Shown: piece by piece, positions 15,037 to 24,074 of the stretch
How positions within the stretch are numbered: position 1 is the first letter of the stretch
How the letters are laid out: each line of letters begins with the position of its first letter
NCBI RefSeq assembly: GCF_041429795.1
Contig: NZ_CP163424.1
Coordinates: forward strand, 1-64,000
Direction: 5' to 3'
Length of the DNA: 64,000 nt
Source: Algimonas porphyrae
Lineage (GTDB): Bacteria > Pseudomonadota > Alphaproteobacteria > Caulobacterales > Maricaulaceae
Position numbers and translations under genes: made by a program
The notes under the pieces: generated by a model
What the model saw: the letters and a program-made list of their open reading frames with translations, nothing else
What the model was told of the DNA's origin: nothing
Database searches by the model: none

Positions 15037-15141
15037 ATGTCAAGCGAAGACTTCATTTCGCCTGCGCTCGACCCGCCCAGCGCCATCCGCCGCAGCCCAA
15101 AGCGCTTGCGTGTGCAGCCCTTCGCGCTTACCTGCCTGCCA

Positions 15142-16968
15142 ATGAGTACGCCGCCAAAACCTGTCACGGACCAGTCCCGGATCCGCAACTTCTCCATTGT
15201 TGCGCATATCGATCATGGCAAGTCGACCTTGGCCGACCGGATGATCGCCCATTGCGGCGGCCTGACGGACCGGGAGATGTCCGAACAGGTCCTCGACAAT
15301 ATGGATATCGAGAAGGAACGCGGCATCACCATCAAGGCGCAGACCGTGCGCCTCGACTATACGGCGAAGGACGGTCAGGACTATGTGCTGAACCTGATGG
15401 ACACGCCGGGCCATGTCGATTTCGCCTATGAAGTCTCGCGCTCGCTCTCGGCCTGCGAAGGCTCGATCCTGGTCGTGGACGCGTCCCAAGGCGTCGAAGC
15501 CCAGACGCTCGCAAATGTCTACCAGGCCATCGAGCATGACCACGAGATCGTACCGGTCCTGAACAAGATCGACCTGCCCGCAGCCGAGCCCGACCGGGTC
15601 AAACAGCAGATCGAGGACGTGATCGGCCTCGACGCGTCCGACGCAATCGAATGTTCTGCCAAGAGCGGCCTCGGCATCGAGGATGTGCTCGAAGCCATCG
15701 CGACCCGCCTGCCCGCCCCTGCCGAAGGCGATCCGGATGCGCCGCTCAAGGCGATGCTCGTCGATGCCTGGTATGACACCTATATGGGCGTGATCGTGCT
15801 CTTCCGGGTGCTGGAAGGCCGGGTCGAAAAGGGCATGCGCATCCGCACCATGAATACGGGCGCGAGCTATACGGTCGACAAGGTCGGCGTGTTCAAGCCC
15901 AAGCCGACCGACATGAAATCCATCGGCCCCGGCGAAGTCGGCTTCCTGACCGCCAGCATCAAGGAAGTGGCCGACGCCGCCGTCGGCGATACCATCACCG
16001 AGGATAAGCGCCCCACTGATACGCCGCTGGACGGATTCAAACCCGCACAGCCGGTCGTGTTCTGCGGCATCTTCCCCGTCGACGCCGCCGACTTCGAAGA
16101 TTTGCGCGCGGCCATGGGCCGTCTGCGCCTGAACGATGCGTCTTTCAGCTACGAGATGGAAACGTCCGCGGCGCTCGGTTTCGGCTTTCGCTGCGGCTTT
16201 CTCGGCCTGCTGCATCTGGAAATCATTCAGGAGCGACTGGAACGCGAATTCGATCTCGACCTGATCACGACCGCGCCGTCCGTCGTCTATACGCTGAACA
16301 TGCGCGACGGCACGGATATGCAGCTACACAATCCCGCCGACATGCCGGATGTGATGAAGATCGAGACCATCTCTGAGCCGTGGATCAAGGCGACGATCAT
16401 GACGCCGGACGATTATCTCGGCAATATTCTCAAACTTTGTCAGGACCGTCGCGGCGTGCAGACCGCCCTCACCTATATTAATGGTCGGGCCATGGTGGAA
16501 TATGAATTGCCGCTCAACGAAGTCGTGTTCGATTTCTACGACCGGCTGAAATCCGTATCCAAAGGCTATGCCAGCTTCGACTATCAGGCCATCGGTCTGC
16601 GCGAAGGCGATCTGGTGAAAATGTCGATCCTGGTCAATGGCGACCCAGTCGATGCCCTCTCCATGCTGGTCCACCGCAACAATGCTGAGTCTCGTGGGCG
16701 GCAAATGTGCGAACGGCTGAAAGATCTCATCCCGCGTCACCTGTTCAAGATCCCTGTCCAGGCCGCGATCGGCGGCAAGGTCATCGCCCGCGAAACCATC
16801 GCCGCCATGCGCAAGGACGTGACAGCCAAATGCTATGGCGGTGACGCCAGCCGGAAACGCAAGCTGCTCGACAAGCAGAAAAAGGGCAAGAAGCGGATGC
16901 GCCAGTTTGGCCGCGTGGAGATTCCGCAGGAAGCGTTTATTGCGGCGTTGAAGATGGACGATGCGTGA
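15142..16968 (+). CDS. lepA: Translation elongation factor 4 (LepA)
   Basis: LepA/EF4 is a ribosome-associated GTPase that helps initiation and back-translocation under stress. The 608-residue protein starts with [21 protein letters not shown] (G1), has DTPGHVDF (G3) and NKIDL (G4), and ends with the LepA-specific C-terminal domain rich in lysine ([25 protein letters not shown]). I chose ATG 15142 because it gives the standard length of about 600 residues. The open frame extends 297 bases further upstream over the blaI-like gene, but that extension has no family match. Confidence 0.97.
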   Translation: MSTPPKPVTDQSRIRNFSIVAHIDHGKSTLADRMIAHCGGLTDREMSEQVLDNMDIEKERGITIKAQTVRLDYTAKDGQDYVLNLMDTPGHVDFAYEVSRSLSACEGSILVVDASQGVEAQTLANVYQAIEHDHEIVPVLNKIDLPAAEPDRVKQQIEDVIGLDASDAIECSAKSGLGIEDVLEAIATRLPAPAEGDPDAPLKAMLVDAWYDTYMGVIVLFRVLEGRVEKGMRIRTMNTGASYTVDKVGVFKPKPTDMKSIGPGEVGFLTASIKEVADAAVGDTITEDKRPTDTPLDGFKPAQPVVFCGIFPVDAADFEDLRAAMGRLRLNDASFSYEMETSAALGFGFRCGFLGLLHLEIIQERLEREFDLDLITTAPSVVYTLNMRDGTDMQLHNPADMPDVMKIETISEPWIKATIMTPDDYLGNILKLCQDRRGVQTALTYINGRAMVEYELPLNEVVFDFYDRLKSVSKGYASFDYQAIGLREGDLVKMSILVNGDPVDALSMLVHRNNAESRGRQMCERLKDLIPRHLFKIPVQAAIGGKVIARETIAAMRKDVTAKCYGGDASRKRKLLDKQKKGKKRMRQFGRVEIPQEAFIAALKMDDA

Positions 16969-16991
16969 TTGGGGCTTCGCCCCAAAAATTT
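16969..16991 (+). terminator. Rho-independent-type terminator after lepA
   Basis: A hairpin TTGGGGC-ttc-GCCCCAA immediately follows the lepA stop codon and leads into aaattta. The stem is seven pairs; the downstream tract is only moderately T-rich. Confidence 0.6.
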
Positions 16992-16992
16992 A

Positions 16993-17115
16993 GTCCGGGG
17001 GACGAAATTTAACGCATCGCCGCGACCGACAGGGAGCGGACTGGCCCGAAGGGGCAGTCGCCTGGTCCCGCTTCGCGGGTCAATCGGTCCGGGGGACCGA
17101 TTGAAGGCATCGCCG
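16993..17115. repeat. Hairpin-rich imperfect tandem repeat (about 93 bp period)
   Basis: GTCCGGGGGAC occurs at 16993 and 17087, and GCATCGCCG at 17014 and 17107, so a roughly 93-bp unit is partly repeated. The second unit carries a perfect 10-bp stem CAATCGGTCC-ggg-GGACCGATTG at 17081-17103. Smaller hairpins lie between (CCCGC-ttc-GCGGG near 17067). No coding capacity is apparent. It flanks the AT-rich gene at 17207 on one side. Confidence 0.65.
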
Positions 17116-17206
17116 TGACCTACCGGATCGCGGACGGGCGCGGAGCGACCATTGCGTGGTTTAGGCTAGGACTAAAAATAGCGAAGCGGTGAAGGGGATG
17201 AAATCA

Positions 17207-18184
17207 CTAAACCATTATTGCTTCATCTGGAAGAGTATTCCTTATGCTCGCTTTCAATTCTTCCGCACACTGCATAGGATCATCTCTATCCCACGAGATA
17301 ATATCATGATGTTCAATATCGAAGTGGATTGATTTTTTTCCACCATCTCTTTTGTGATGGGCATCGAATACGTCTTTGTCACATATGTAGAATACGGGTT
17401 TACCAAGACCCTCAGCAAACCCTGCCTCGAAGTAGGCACCAGCATTCTGATCCGATAAGTCAACAACTAAGAATCTACTATTTCTAATATCGACCCTGAT
17501 TTTATCATCAATTGAACCTGCTTTTCTATTCTCATCGACTGTAAGCAGATCATAGCCTGCTTCTATACATGCACTTTTGATGACCGGAAGAATTATTTCT
17601 CTTAAACTTTCGTTGTTAAACTGAAGGGCCATAAAAGCTTGCCTGGAGTCGGCTTTGTTCCTTTGAAGTTCATAGAACCTTTGCCAGCCTCTTGCTGAAA
17701 CACTGAACTGAAATGCCGCTCCATCCTGTGTTGTCAGGTTATGCCAATTAGACAGCCAACCCGATTCGTAAGCTTGATTTTGAGACCATAGAGCAGCGGA
17801 ATAGGTCCGCGCTTTAGCAAGATAAGCTAACTCTGCTTTATCGACCGTCCACTCGGATCCGACATTTTCCTTAGTGCAAAGTGATACAAGGAATTGTTCA
17901 AGCAACTCGATAGCCGTATAGTCAGGATACCCATTAATTAGCTCATCTAATATATTTTTAGTGATGAATGGCGTATTTTTGAGGTCACCAAAAACCACAG
18001 GGTTATCTCGCCTGTATGAGAATGCGACGATCCTTTGAAGTTCTGAAAAGCTTTGATGCTTATGGTAACCAATTGGGCCGCATCTTTCACAGTTCGCGTA
18101 CTCTCTATGTCCATAATCACGGTCTGTCGGCGGCTCGGAAAACCGGATGCCGCATAATGGACAGAACGTACGAGCTTCAGACAT
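17207..18184 (-). CDS. Zinc-ribbon protein with deoxyribosyltransferase/TIR-like domain
   Basis: The 325-residue protein starts at ATG 18184. Residues 8-35 form a zinc ribbon (C8-x2-C11, C32-x2-C35). The middle is helical without a recognised family. The C-terminal 130 residues match the nucleoside 2-deoxyribosyltransferase/TIR-like fold: FMALQFNNESLREIILPVIKSACIEAGYD, then IRNSRFLVVDLSDQNAGAYFEAGFAEGLGKPV, where the Glu of YFEAG occupies the catalytic position. Related domains act on NAD or nucleotides in several phage-defence systems, so a defence effector is plausible. The real substrate is unknown. The gene is clearly more AT-rich than its neighbours and is flanked by hairpin clusters, signs of horizontal acquisition. 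Confidence 0.8.
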   Translation of the reverse strand: MSEARTFCPLCGIRFSEPPTDRDYGHREYANCERCGPIGYHKHQSFSELQRIVAFSYRRDNPVVFGDLKNTPFITKNILDELINGYPDYTAIELLEQFLVSLCTKENVGSEWTVDKAELAYLAKARTYSAALWSQNQAYESGWLSNWHNLTTQDGAAFQFSVSARGWQRFYELQRNKADSRQAFMALQFNNESLREIILPVIKSACIEAGYDLLTVDENRKAGSIDDKIRVDIRNSRFLVVDLSDQNAGAYFEAGFAEGLGKPVFYICDKDVFDAHHKRDGGKKSIHFDIEHHDIISWDRDDPMQCAEELKASIRNTLPDEAIMV

Positions 18185-18908
18185 AGCTATATCTAACCAG
18201 ATATTAGAATTCTTCAACTTGCAAGCAGGTGCTTTATACCAACTCCGGGAGATGGGCTCGCCGATCAAGTCGGCGAGAGCGGGTAAATGGGTTTCAGTCC
18301 TCGGGCTGACGGCTTCGTAACAAAGTCAATCCCCGCACTCACAGCCCGAACGGCCCGAGCCGTTCGGAACAACGCTATTTTCAATCCCCCGGATTGAAAA
18401 TTGAATCGCTTTTGTGTCCCCGCAAACGAAAGAGGTGGCAGAGTCGCTATTCCCACCCCTGACACGAGAGAGTCCGTTGCTCTCGGTTTGGTGGGCCTGG
18501 ACTGTGTGCGATCCATGCATGGGCGGCTTGCGACTTTACGGGGCGCGGGCGGCCCGGAGTGGCGGCGGCACCGCATCAGGCGGAGGAGCGTGATACGAGT
18601 TCGCGAAAGCCTTCAGGCGGTTGCGGATGCGCCCTTCTCCGACCCGGACGTCATGCGCATGGGGCCGAAAGCCTGATGCGCCTCTGACGGACACGGCGGG
18701 TGAGGCCATGGCGGCCCCTGCCGGATGCGGCGCTGATCCCACTTGTCAGTTCAGGGCGCGGATGTCGTCCGCTGTAAAATGGTATTCTTCTGTGTTCCCA
18801 TCAGGGGACACGTCCGCGCTCGTGTCACCTTATCTGACGCCGACGCTTTCGCCGCCTCCTTGATGAGCGGTCGCAGAAACGCGGCTGCCTTCATCACAGG
18901 AACCTGCC
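18185..18908. other. Long region without a recognisable gene
   Basis: None of the open frames in these 724 bases (for example 18401-18676 plus strand or 18265-18576 minus strand) resembles a protein I know, and they overlap one another. Bases 18185-18270 probably hold the promoter of the minus-strand AT-rich gene. Bases 18301-18485 are packed with inverted repeats. The rest is high-GC sequence with no tRNA, tmRNA, SRP RNA or RNase P signature that I can identify. Confidence 0.5.
18301..18400. repeat. Cluster of perfect inverted repeats
   Basis: Two adjacent perfect hairpins are visible: CCGAACGGC-ccga-GCCGTTCGG (18346-18367) and TTTTCAATCC-ccc-GGATTGAAAA (18378-18400). A longer-range pair TCGGGCTG (18301-18308) with CAGCCCGA (18342-18349) overlaps the first. 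Another, CGAGAG/CTCTCG, follows at 18465-18485. This density of stems suggests a structured RNA or a palindromic repeat element rather than coding sequence. Confidence 0.7.
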
Positions 18909-19262
18909 ATGTCCCGACCCCAATCCCATACCTCCCGCCGGCCAGGCCCGACCGAAAACGAAATCGCCCTGCAATGGGAGATCGACCGCCTGCGCAAAGC
19001 GTTGGCGACGACCCGCAAGGCGTTGGGCGAAGATGAATTTGGTCATGTCCCCGGCGACCGACTGACGGGCGAAGCGCAGGCACGCTTTTATGAAAAGCTC
19101 GGACGGTTCACGAACTACAATCTCGAACAGTGGGTGCCTCCGGATCAACGCTGCACGCAGTGCGGCGGGCTGGGACTGGCGGAAATCGACGCGGCGTTTG
19201 CGGCTGCAGCAAGTCGCGTTCGTGAGGGGCAGTCTTCTAAAATCGGTGACAGCCGCGCCTGA
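18909..19262 (+). CDS. Small hypothetical protein
   Basis: No family recognised. The 117-residue product is charged and soluble, with a predicted helical stretch NEIALQWEIDRLRKALATTRKALG (about residues 17-40) and a single CTQCGG motif near residue 82 that could be half of a zinc site. AGGAA lies seven bases upstream of the ATG, a good ribosome-binding site. The frame is closed by a tga 21 bases before the DUF3667 gene, so the two may be co-transcribed. Confidence 0.55.
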   Translation: MSRPQSHTSRRPGPTENEIALQWEIDRLRKALATTRKALGEDEFGHVPGDRLTGEAQARFYEKLGRFTNYNLEQWVPPDQRCTQCGGLGLAEIDAAFAAAASRVREGQSSKIGDSRA

Positions 19263-19283
19263 CACGCCTTATACGGATTGGAC

Positions 19284-20114
19284 ATGACGACCGAGCCCCA
19301 GCCAGACCGATCGGACGCGCCGGACCCTCCGGCCTGCGTCGATTGCGGCGCGCCCCTGTCCGGGCCCTATTGCGCTGCCTGCGGGCAGCGCGTGGTGGTG
19401 GAGGCCGATTTCAGTCTGATCCGCCTGAGCCGGGACTGGCTGAGCGCGGCCTTTTCGCTGGATTCGCGCGGGCTGACGACGCTGCGCCGCCTGATTTTTC
19501 AACCGGGACGCCTGAGCGCGGATTATATCGCCGGGCGGCGACAAGCGACATTCGGACCCTTCCAGATTTTCGTGTTCGTCACGCTGCTCTTCTTTCTGCT
19601 GCCGGATAATTTCGATATTCTCAAAGCGCCGTCGCGTTGGTTCTTCAACGATGTCGAGCCGCTCGTCGCCGCCAAGATGGCGGCGCTCGATCTGTCGCGC
19701 GCGGAACTGGCCATTCTCTATGATGGGCGGGTCAGCACGCTCAGCAAGCTGGGCCTGTTCAGCATTGTCAGCGCGCTGACCGTGACCAGCTGGGCCCTCG
19801 GCTTTGGGCGACTGCCGCAACTGGGCAAACATCTGGTCATGGCGGTGCACGCCTTTGTCATGGCCCTCGGACTGATCATGCTCATCCTGCCGCTCATGAT
19901 GCTGTTGTTTCTGGTCGTCGAGCCGGAGATGTGGATGGGCAATACGCTTCATCTGTCGCTACTAGGCGCATGGATCACGCTGCAACAGCGCCGTGTGCTG
20001 GCGATCGGCTGGCCGCGCGCCCTGCTGCACATGGTTGTGTTGATCGGCGTCCTGGGCGTGAGTGTATTTTCCTACCGCTATGGCATTAGCTGGCTGACGC
20101 TCTGGTCGCTCTAG
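19284..20114 (+). CDS. DUF3667 membrane protein with zinc ribbon
   Basis: The 276-residue protein starts with a double CxxC zinc ribbon (CVDCGAPLSGPYCAACGQR, about residues 17-35). A short amphipathic region with LDSRGLTTLRRLIFQPGRLSADYIAGRR follows, which is the DUF3667 signature. About four to five hydrophobic segments come after it (FVFVTLLFFLLPD, LGLFSIVSALTVTSWALGFG, AVHAFVMALGLIMLILPLMMLLFLVV, LLHMVVLIGVLGVSVFSY). DUF3667 proteins are widespread inner-membrane proteins of unknown role. A TTG six bases upstream is an alternative start. The 3' end overlaps the convergent DoxX gene by 29 bases. Confidence 0.85.
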   Translation: MTTEPQPDRSDAPDPPACVDCGAPLSGPYCAACGQRVVVEADFSLIRLSRDWLSAAFSLDSRGLTTLRRLIFQPGRLSADYIAGRRQATFGPFQIFVFVTLLFFLLPDNFDILKAPSRWFFNDVEPLVAAKMAALDLSRAELAILYDGRVSTLSKLGLFSIVSALTVTSWALGFGRLPQLGKHLVMAVHAFVMALGLIMLILPLMMLLFLVVEPEMWMGNTLHLSLLGAWITLQQRRVLAIGWPRALLHMVVLIGVLGVSVFSYRYGISWLTLWSL

Positions 20115-20526
20115 TGGCCCAGAGGATGAGAATGATCAACGGGAATTGCAGGACGACACGGCCCCACAAGGCGGCAGGACTGTCCAGGGACCCAAGTGGC
20201 ATAGTCTCCATTGCCATGTAGATATTGGCGGGCAGCACGGCGAGCAGAAAGGCGGCGAGCCCCCAGCCTGTTGCGCGGCGCAGGCGCGGGATGATGAGAC
20301 CGAGCGCGAAGGCGAGCTCCATCGCGCCGGTCAGACGCACGATCTCCCGCTTGAACGGCAGGGGCGGCGGCACGATGGCGGCAAAGGCGTCGGTCTGGGT
20401 GAAGTGGGCGAGCCCTGCAGCGAGAAAGAACAGAGCGAGGAGGACACAAACAAGATGATGCCACAGCCCCGCGGGCTGTGGCGGATCGAACAATGTACGG
20501 GGCAGTGCTAGAAAGGATCGGACCAT
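20086..20526 (-). CDS. DoxX-family membrane protein
   Basis: The 146-residue protein has four transmembrane helices in the DoxX-like arrangement (VCVLLALFFLAAGLAHFT, TGAMELAFALGLIIPRL, GWGLAAFLLAVLPANIYMA, VVLQFPLIILILWA). The AGLAHF and LPANIYMA phrases are typical of the family, whose members have been tied to respiratory or redox functions but are mostly uncharacterised. It overlaps the 3' end of the upstream di-heme peroxidase gene by 19 bases, so the two are translationally coupled. A redox partnership is plausible. Confidence 0.85.
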   Translation of the reverse strand: MVRSFLALPRTLFDPPQPAGLWHHLVCVLLALFFLAAGLAHFTQTDAFAAIVPPPLPFKREIVRLTGAMELAFALGLIIPRLRRATGWGLAAFLLAVLPANIYMAMETMPLGSLDSPAALWGRVVLQFPLIILILWATRATRASAS

Positions 20527-22013
20527 TTCGGATCGGTATAGACATTCGATCCGGATAATGTGCGCAAAAACGCTTCGATTGCATCTTTCTCGGCATCGGT
20601 CAGATTGAACTGCTCGGCCTGATTGCCGTCGCGCAGGCGCGGATCGAGCGTGTTGAGGAACTGCGTGCGGGCCGGTTCGCCGCCCGGGGTCGGAATATTG
20701 CTGTAATGATCCAGCATGGCGCGGATGGTCGGGAGCGACCCATCATGCATCAGCGGGCCGTTCAGCTGGCCATTGGCATCGACCAGATCGCGCAAGCTGG
20801 GCGAGCGCGTATTGGTGAAGTCGAAGCCGAGCGGATCCTGCGCATCGCCGACCACGCCATTATGGCCGCGATTGGGGCCGGTCTGGATGGTGAATTCCGG
20901 TGGCTGATGACAGGCGGAACAGTTCAGCCCGGTACCCTGGCCGCGGAAATTATTCTTGCCCTGATTTTCCTGGGCCGTGAAGTTGGGGAAATTGGCGTTG
21001 ATATTGCCCGTCTGCGCCAGGCCGTCGTCAAAGCGGCTATCGAAAGACTGGATCGATTTGGTGAACTGCGCCAGTGCCTGACCGATCCGGGCTTCAGTGA
21101 TATCGGGGTCAAGGAAGGTGAAGCGGAACAGCTCCTCATAATAGTCGATACCTTCCAGCTTGGTGATCAGATCGTCGAAATCCGGCGCGCCATTCTGGCC
21201 GGAAAAGCCGTGTTCGTTCGCGTCCTGGATCGGCATGGTTTCCTGCTCGGCATGGGTCGCCGCGCGCTGGTCCCAGAACTGCGTACTGGCACCGCCTCCG
21301 GGTCCGTCATGACCGAAGCCGCCATTGATCAGGCGCATGGAATGGCGTCCGGTCTCGCCGCTGCCGACGCCGTTACTGACGGTCGCAAGATCGGAAAAGC
21401 CGTTGGCCTGCACATGGCAGGAGGCACAGGCAATGGAATTGTCGATCGACAGGTTGCGGTCATAGAACAGAACCCGCCCGAGCGTCGCGCCCTTGTCGGT
21501 CACGGGATTGCCGTTGACCAGGGCAGGGCCGATATAATCCGGCACGGGCTGGTTGGCATAATCGGCCAGCGCGGCCAGATCGATGTTGGCTCCGAAGGTC
21601 GACAGGATTGCATCCTGATTGATGCCGACGGAGAGGGTGAAGCTGTCCGTGACGGACGCACCGGACGGATCGGACGCCCGGACGGTGACGATGACATCGC
21701 CCGCCGCATTGGGCGTGCCGCTGATCGTGCCATTACCAGCGCTCAGCCCGACATCCCGGTCGAAACTGATGTTCAGGGTCAGCGTATCGCCGTCAGCGTC
21801 GCTGAAGGTCGCGCCGTTCTGCGTCACGTCGATGGAGAGGTCATAGCCGACATCGCCGCTCTGATCCGGCATGGCGCTGGCGACAGTCGGCGCATTATTG
21901 GTATTGGCCACAGGCGTGGTCGGCGTCGTCGTCCCGCTATCACCGCCGCCCCCACACGCGACAAGTGCCGAAGAAAGGAAAAGCGTTGCGATAAAGCGCG
22001 ACCGGTCAGTCAT
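20508..22013 (-). CDS. Di-heme cytochrome c peroxidase/MauG-like lipoprotein with Ig-like domain
   Basis: The 501-residue protein begins with a lipoprotein signal (lipobox LVAC, then a Gly/Thr/Ser linker). A cadherin/He_PIG-type beta domain covers about residues 42-130 (NGTISGTPNAAGDVIVTVRASDPSG). The di-heme peroxidase part has two CxxCH heme sites, CASCH near residue 195 and CSACH near residue 365. These periplasmic enzymes reduce hydrogen peroxide or oxidise protein side chains using c-type electron donors. The N-terminal Ig-like domain is an addition to the core enzyme and may place it on a surface or partner. The gene is first in an operon with doxX. Confidence 0.9.
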   Translation of the reverse strand: MTDRSRFIATLFLSSALVACGGGGDSGTTTPTTPVANTNNAPTVASAMPDQSGDVGYDLSIDVTQNGATFSDADGDTLTLNISFDRDVGLSAGNGTISGTPNAAGDVIVTVRASDPSGASVTDSFTLSVGINQDAILSTFGANIDLAALADYANQPVPDYIGPALVNGNPVTDKGATLGRVLFYDRNLSIDNSIACASCHVQANGFSDLATVSNGVGSGETGRHSMRLINGGFGHDGPGGGASTQFWDQRAATHAEQETMPIQDANEHGFSGQNGAPDFDDLITKLEGIDYYEELFRFTFLDPDITEARIGQALAQFTKSIQSFDSRFDDGLAQTGNINANFPNFTAQENQGKNNFRGQGTGLNCSACHQPPEFTIQTGPNRGHNGVVGDAQDPLGFDFTNTRSPSLRDLVDANGQLNGPLMHDGSLPTIRAMLDHYSNIPTPGGEPARTQFLNTLDPRLRDGNQAEQFNLTDAEKDAIEAFLRTLSGSNVYTDPKWSDPF

Positions 22014-22230
22014 AAGCGTGTCCCCTGCTTGGGTTCACGCTAAGCCGTAGATCGTTCCGCGCACAAGACAGACAAATTTTAAATCATGAACAGCCTGCTG
22101 TAATATTGCGGTAATGTAGCGGACAGGTCCTTTAGCCGACCTCCGAACAGCATGTAGCGGCCATGCAGGAAACGTCGCTATTTGCCAAACATGGACGATC
22201 GCGCCAATCTGCAGGAAAAGGACATGTCAC

Positions 22231-22557
22231 ATGTATGCAGACAGGCTGGCCATTTTCGATACCGTCGTCGCGCAATGTCCCGAGATCGAACGCAAAGGAA
22301 AGACCATGCCCTACTGTTCGGCCAACGGACATATGTTCGCTCTGCTGACCAAGGACGGCGAGTTGGGCTTCCGGTTAGGCAAGAATGGTATGGCTACGTT
22401 CTTCAGAGACCATGACGATAGCGGACCGCTCAAATCGCACGGCGCGACGATGCGCGGCTATGTTCGCATCCCGGATGGAATGATGACCGATGTCGACCAG
22501 TTGGTGACCCATCTGCAACAGGCCAAAGCCTATGTGGAGAGCCTACCCCCGAAATAG
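22231..22557 (+). CDS. TfoX N-terminal-like small protein
   Basis: The 108-residue protein has the layout of the TfoX/Sxy N-terminal family: MFALLTKDGELGFRLGKNGMATFF in the middle and the phrase KSHGATMRGYVRIPDGMM toward the end. Only the N-terminal domain is present, with no TfoX C-terminal helix pairs. Full TfoX regulates competence in gammaproteobacteria; single-domain members in alphaproteobacteria have no assigned job. It converges with the DUF1330-like gene, whose stop lies 6 bases away. Confidence 0.65.
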   Translation: MYADRLAIFDTVVAQCPEIERKGKTMPYCSANGHMFALLTKDGELGFRLGKNGMATFFRDHDDSGPLKSHGATMRGYVRIPDGMMTDVDQLVTHLQQAKAYVESLPPK

Positions 22558-22563
22558 ACGGTA

Positions 22564-22986
22564 CTAGAACATACCTGATCCATCGCAGGCGATCAGGAGC
22601 TGACCCGCCAGTCCGGCCTTGCGGTGGAAATGAAAGGATCGATAGGTCTCGTTCGAGACCGCCTCGAACATGCGCTTTTTATCTGCATAGCGCACGATCG
22701 CGACGGCGTCCCATTCATCCGCACCAGCGCCGATCAGGAAGCGATCGACCCGTCCGCCGAACACGGTTTCGATGCCGTCTATGTCGAGTTCGCGCAGCAT
22801 CTCGCCGAACGCTTTCGCATAGCGGCGATAGGCGGTCTCGCCACTCACCTGTTCGCCGTCCCGATAGGTTGATGTCTCTTTGAACTTCAGCAGATTGAGC
22901 ATGTAGACGGGTTCGCCGTCTTCATGACTGTCCAGAAACGCCTGTATCTGCTCCGGGGTCGGCTCGACCGCATTGACCGTGGCCAT
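22564..22986 (-). CDS. DUF1330-type small protein
   Basis: This 140-residue cytosolic protein has a ferredoxin-like (dimeric alpha-beta barrel) pattern: EPVYMLNLLKFKE, YRRYAKAFGEML, then RVDRFLIGAGADEWDAVAIVRYADKKRMFEAVSN. This is characteristic of DUF1330. The biochemical role is unknown; relatives are often small-molecule-binding or antibiotic-biosynthesis-monooxygenase-like folds. It lies 3 bases after the SDR gene on the same strand, so it is almost certainly co-transcribed and may act on the same substrate. Confidence 0.8.
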   Translation of the reverse strand: MATVNAVEPTPEQIQAFLDSHEDGEPVYMLNLLKFKETSTYRDGEQVSGETAYRRYAKAFGEMLRELDIDGIETVFGGRVDRFLIGAGADEWDAVAIVRYADKKRMFEAVSNETYRSFHFHRKAGLAGQLLIACDGSGMF

Positions 22987-22989
22987 GAC

Positions 22990-23871
22990 CTATTCCGTAT
23001 AGCCGGGATGTTCGCGAATGTCGGACGCGCTATTCTTCACCATGTCGGTCGAGACGAAGAAGTCAGCCGCCAGCGGGCCGGAATATCCGGGCTGATTATA
23101 CTGATCGAAATCGGTCACGCCGGACTCGGCCAGTACATATTCGTCAATGTAGAAATTGCCTGTCGCTTCGGCAGAGGGGCGCGACAGAACTTCATAAGCT
23201 GCGTCCGCCATGATGTCGGGAATGCGGCTCATCTTGGCCATGCTGTCCCCGCCCAGAACATTGCGGACGGCGGCGGTATCGATCGATGTCAGCGGCCAGA
23301 GCGAATTAACGGCAACGCCCGCGCTACGAAATTCCTCGGCCATACCGAGCGTGCACAAGCTCATGCCATATTTCGCCATCGTGTAGGCCACATGGTTCTT
23401 GAACCAGCGTGGTTCCATCAGCAGCGGCGGAGCGATATTCATAATATGCGCATTGGTCCCGGACTTCAGATGCGGGTAGCAGGCCTGGCTCATCAGGAAG
23501 GTTCCGCGTGCATTGACGCCGTTCATGAGGTCGTACCGCTTCATCGATGTGCCAGTCGTTGGCGTCAGGGATATGGCGGAGGCATTGTTGACTAGAATGT
23601 CGATTCCGCCAAACCGTTCGGCCGTCTGTGCGACAGCGGATTGAACCATGGCTTCATCGCGGATGTCGCAAACGATCGGCAGGCACTGGCCGCCGACGGC
23701 TTCGATCTCTTCGGCTGCCGTATAGATCGTTCCGGCGAGCTTGGGGTGCGGTTCTGCGGTCTTGGCGCAAATGGCGATATTGGCACCATCGGCGGCGATC
23801 TTCTTGGCAATGGCCAGCCCGATCCCGCGCGAGCCCCCCGACATGATGAGCGTGCGATCCTTGAACGACAT
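22990..23871 (-). CDS. HSDL2-like short-chain dehydrogenase
   Basis: The 293-residue SDR enzyme starts at ATG 23871. Its Rossmann fold has the cofactor motif SGGSRGIG near residue 12, NNAS near residue 94 and the catalytic Y-TMA-K pair. The phrases SRGIGLAIAKKIAADGANIAICAKTAEPHPKL and FYIDEYVL place it close to hydroxysteroid-dehydrogenase-like protein 2, an NADP-dependent oxidoreductase linked to lipid metabolism. It lacks the C-terminal SCP2 sterol-carrier domain of animal HSDL2. The upstream in-frame extension to 23952 has no family match. Confidence 0.88.
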   Translation of the reverse strand: MSFKDRTLIMSGGSRGIGLAIAKKIAADGANIAICAKTAEPHPKLAGTIYTAAEEIEAVGGQCLPIVCDIRDEAMVQSAVAQTAERFGGIDILVNNASAISLTPTTGTSMKRYDLMNGVNARGTFLMSQACYPHLKSGTNAHIMNIAPPLLMEPRWFKNHVAYTMAKYGMSLCTLGMAEEFRSAGVAVNSLWPLTSIDTAAVRNVLGGDSMAKMSRIPDIMADAAYEVLSRPSAEATGNFYIDEYVLAESGVTDFDQYNQPGYSGPLAADFFVSTDMVKNSASDIREHPGYTE

Positions 23872-24074
23872 GAAACCTCCAGTTTGGTGGGCCGTCTTAT
23901 CAAACCCGATACTATCTCTGCGTAAGACAGCCGACCGCACGACGCAACGCAACAGGCCGTCGCAATCCTGCCCGACGGGCCTGCAGATATGAACGCCGAT
24001 TAACCATACCTCTGAACGCGGCTTTAAGCGTCCTGCCGCTAGGGAGGCTCAACTTGATACGAAAAGGTAGGACC

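Noticed and set aside
18401-18676. Plus-strand 91-codon frame and overlapping minus-strand frames in the long gap
   Set aside because: They overlap one another in an inverted-repeat region, lack family features and have poor codon pattern; I could not support a gene.
20706-22043. Long open frame antisense to the peroxidase gene (445 codons), and similar long antisense frames at 26580-27704, 28461-29705, 40118-40990 and 46785-48137
   Set aside because: These arise from high-GC codon bias opposite real genes. The products are rich in Arg, Gly, His and Asp without domain motifs, and the opposite strand has clear family matches.
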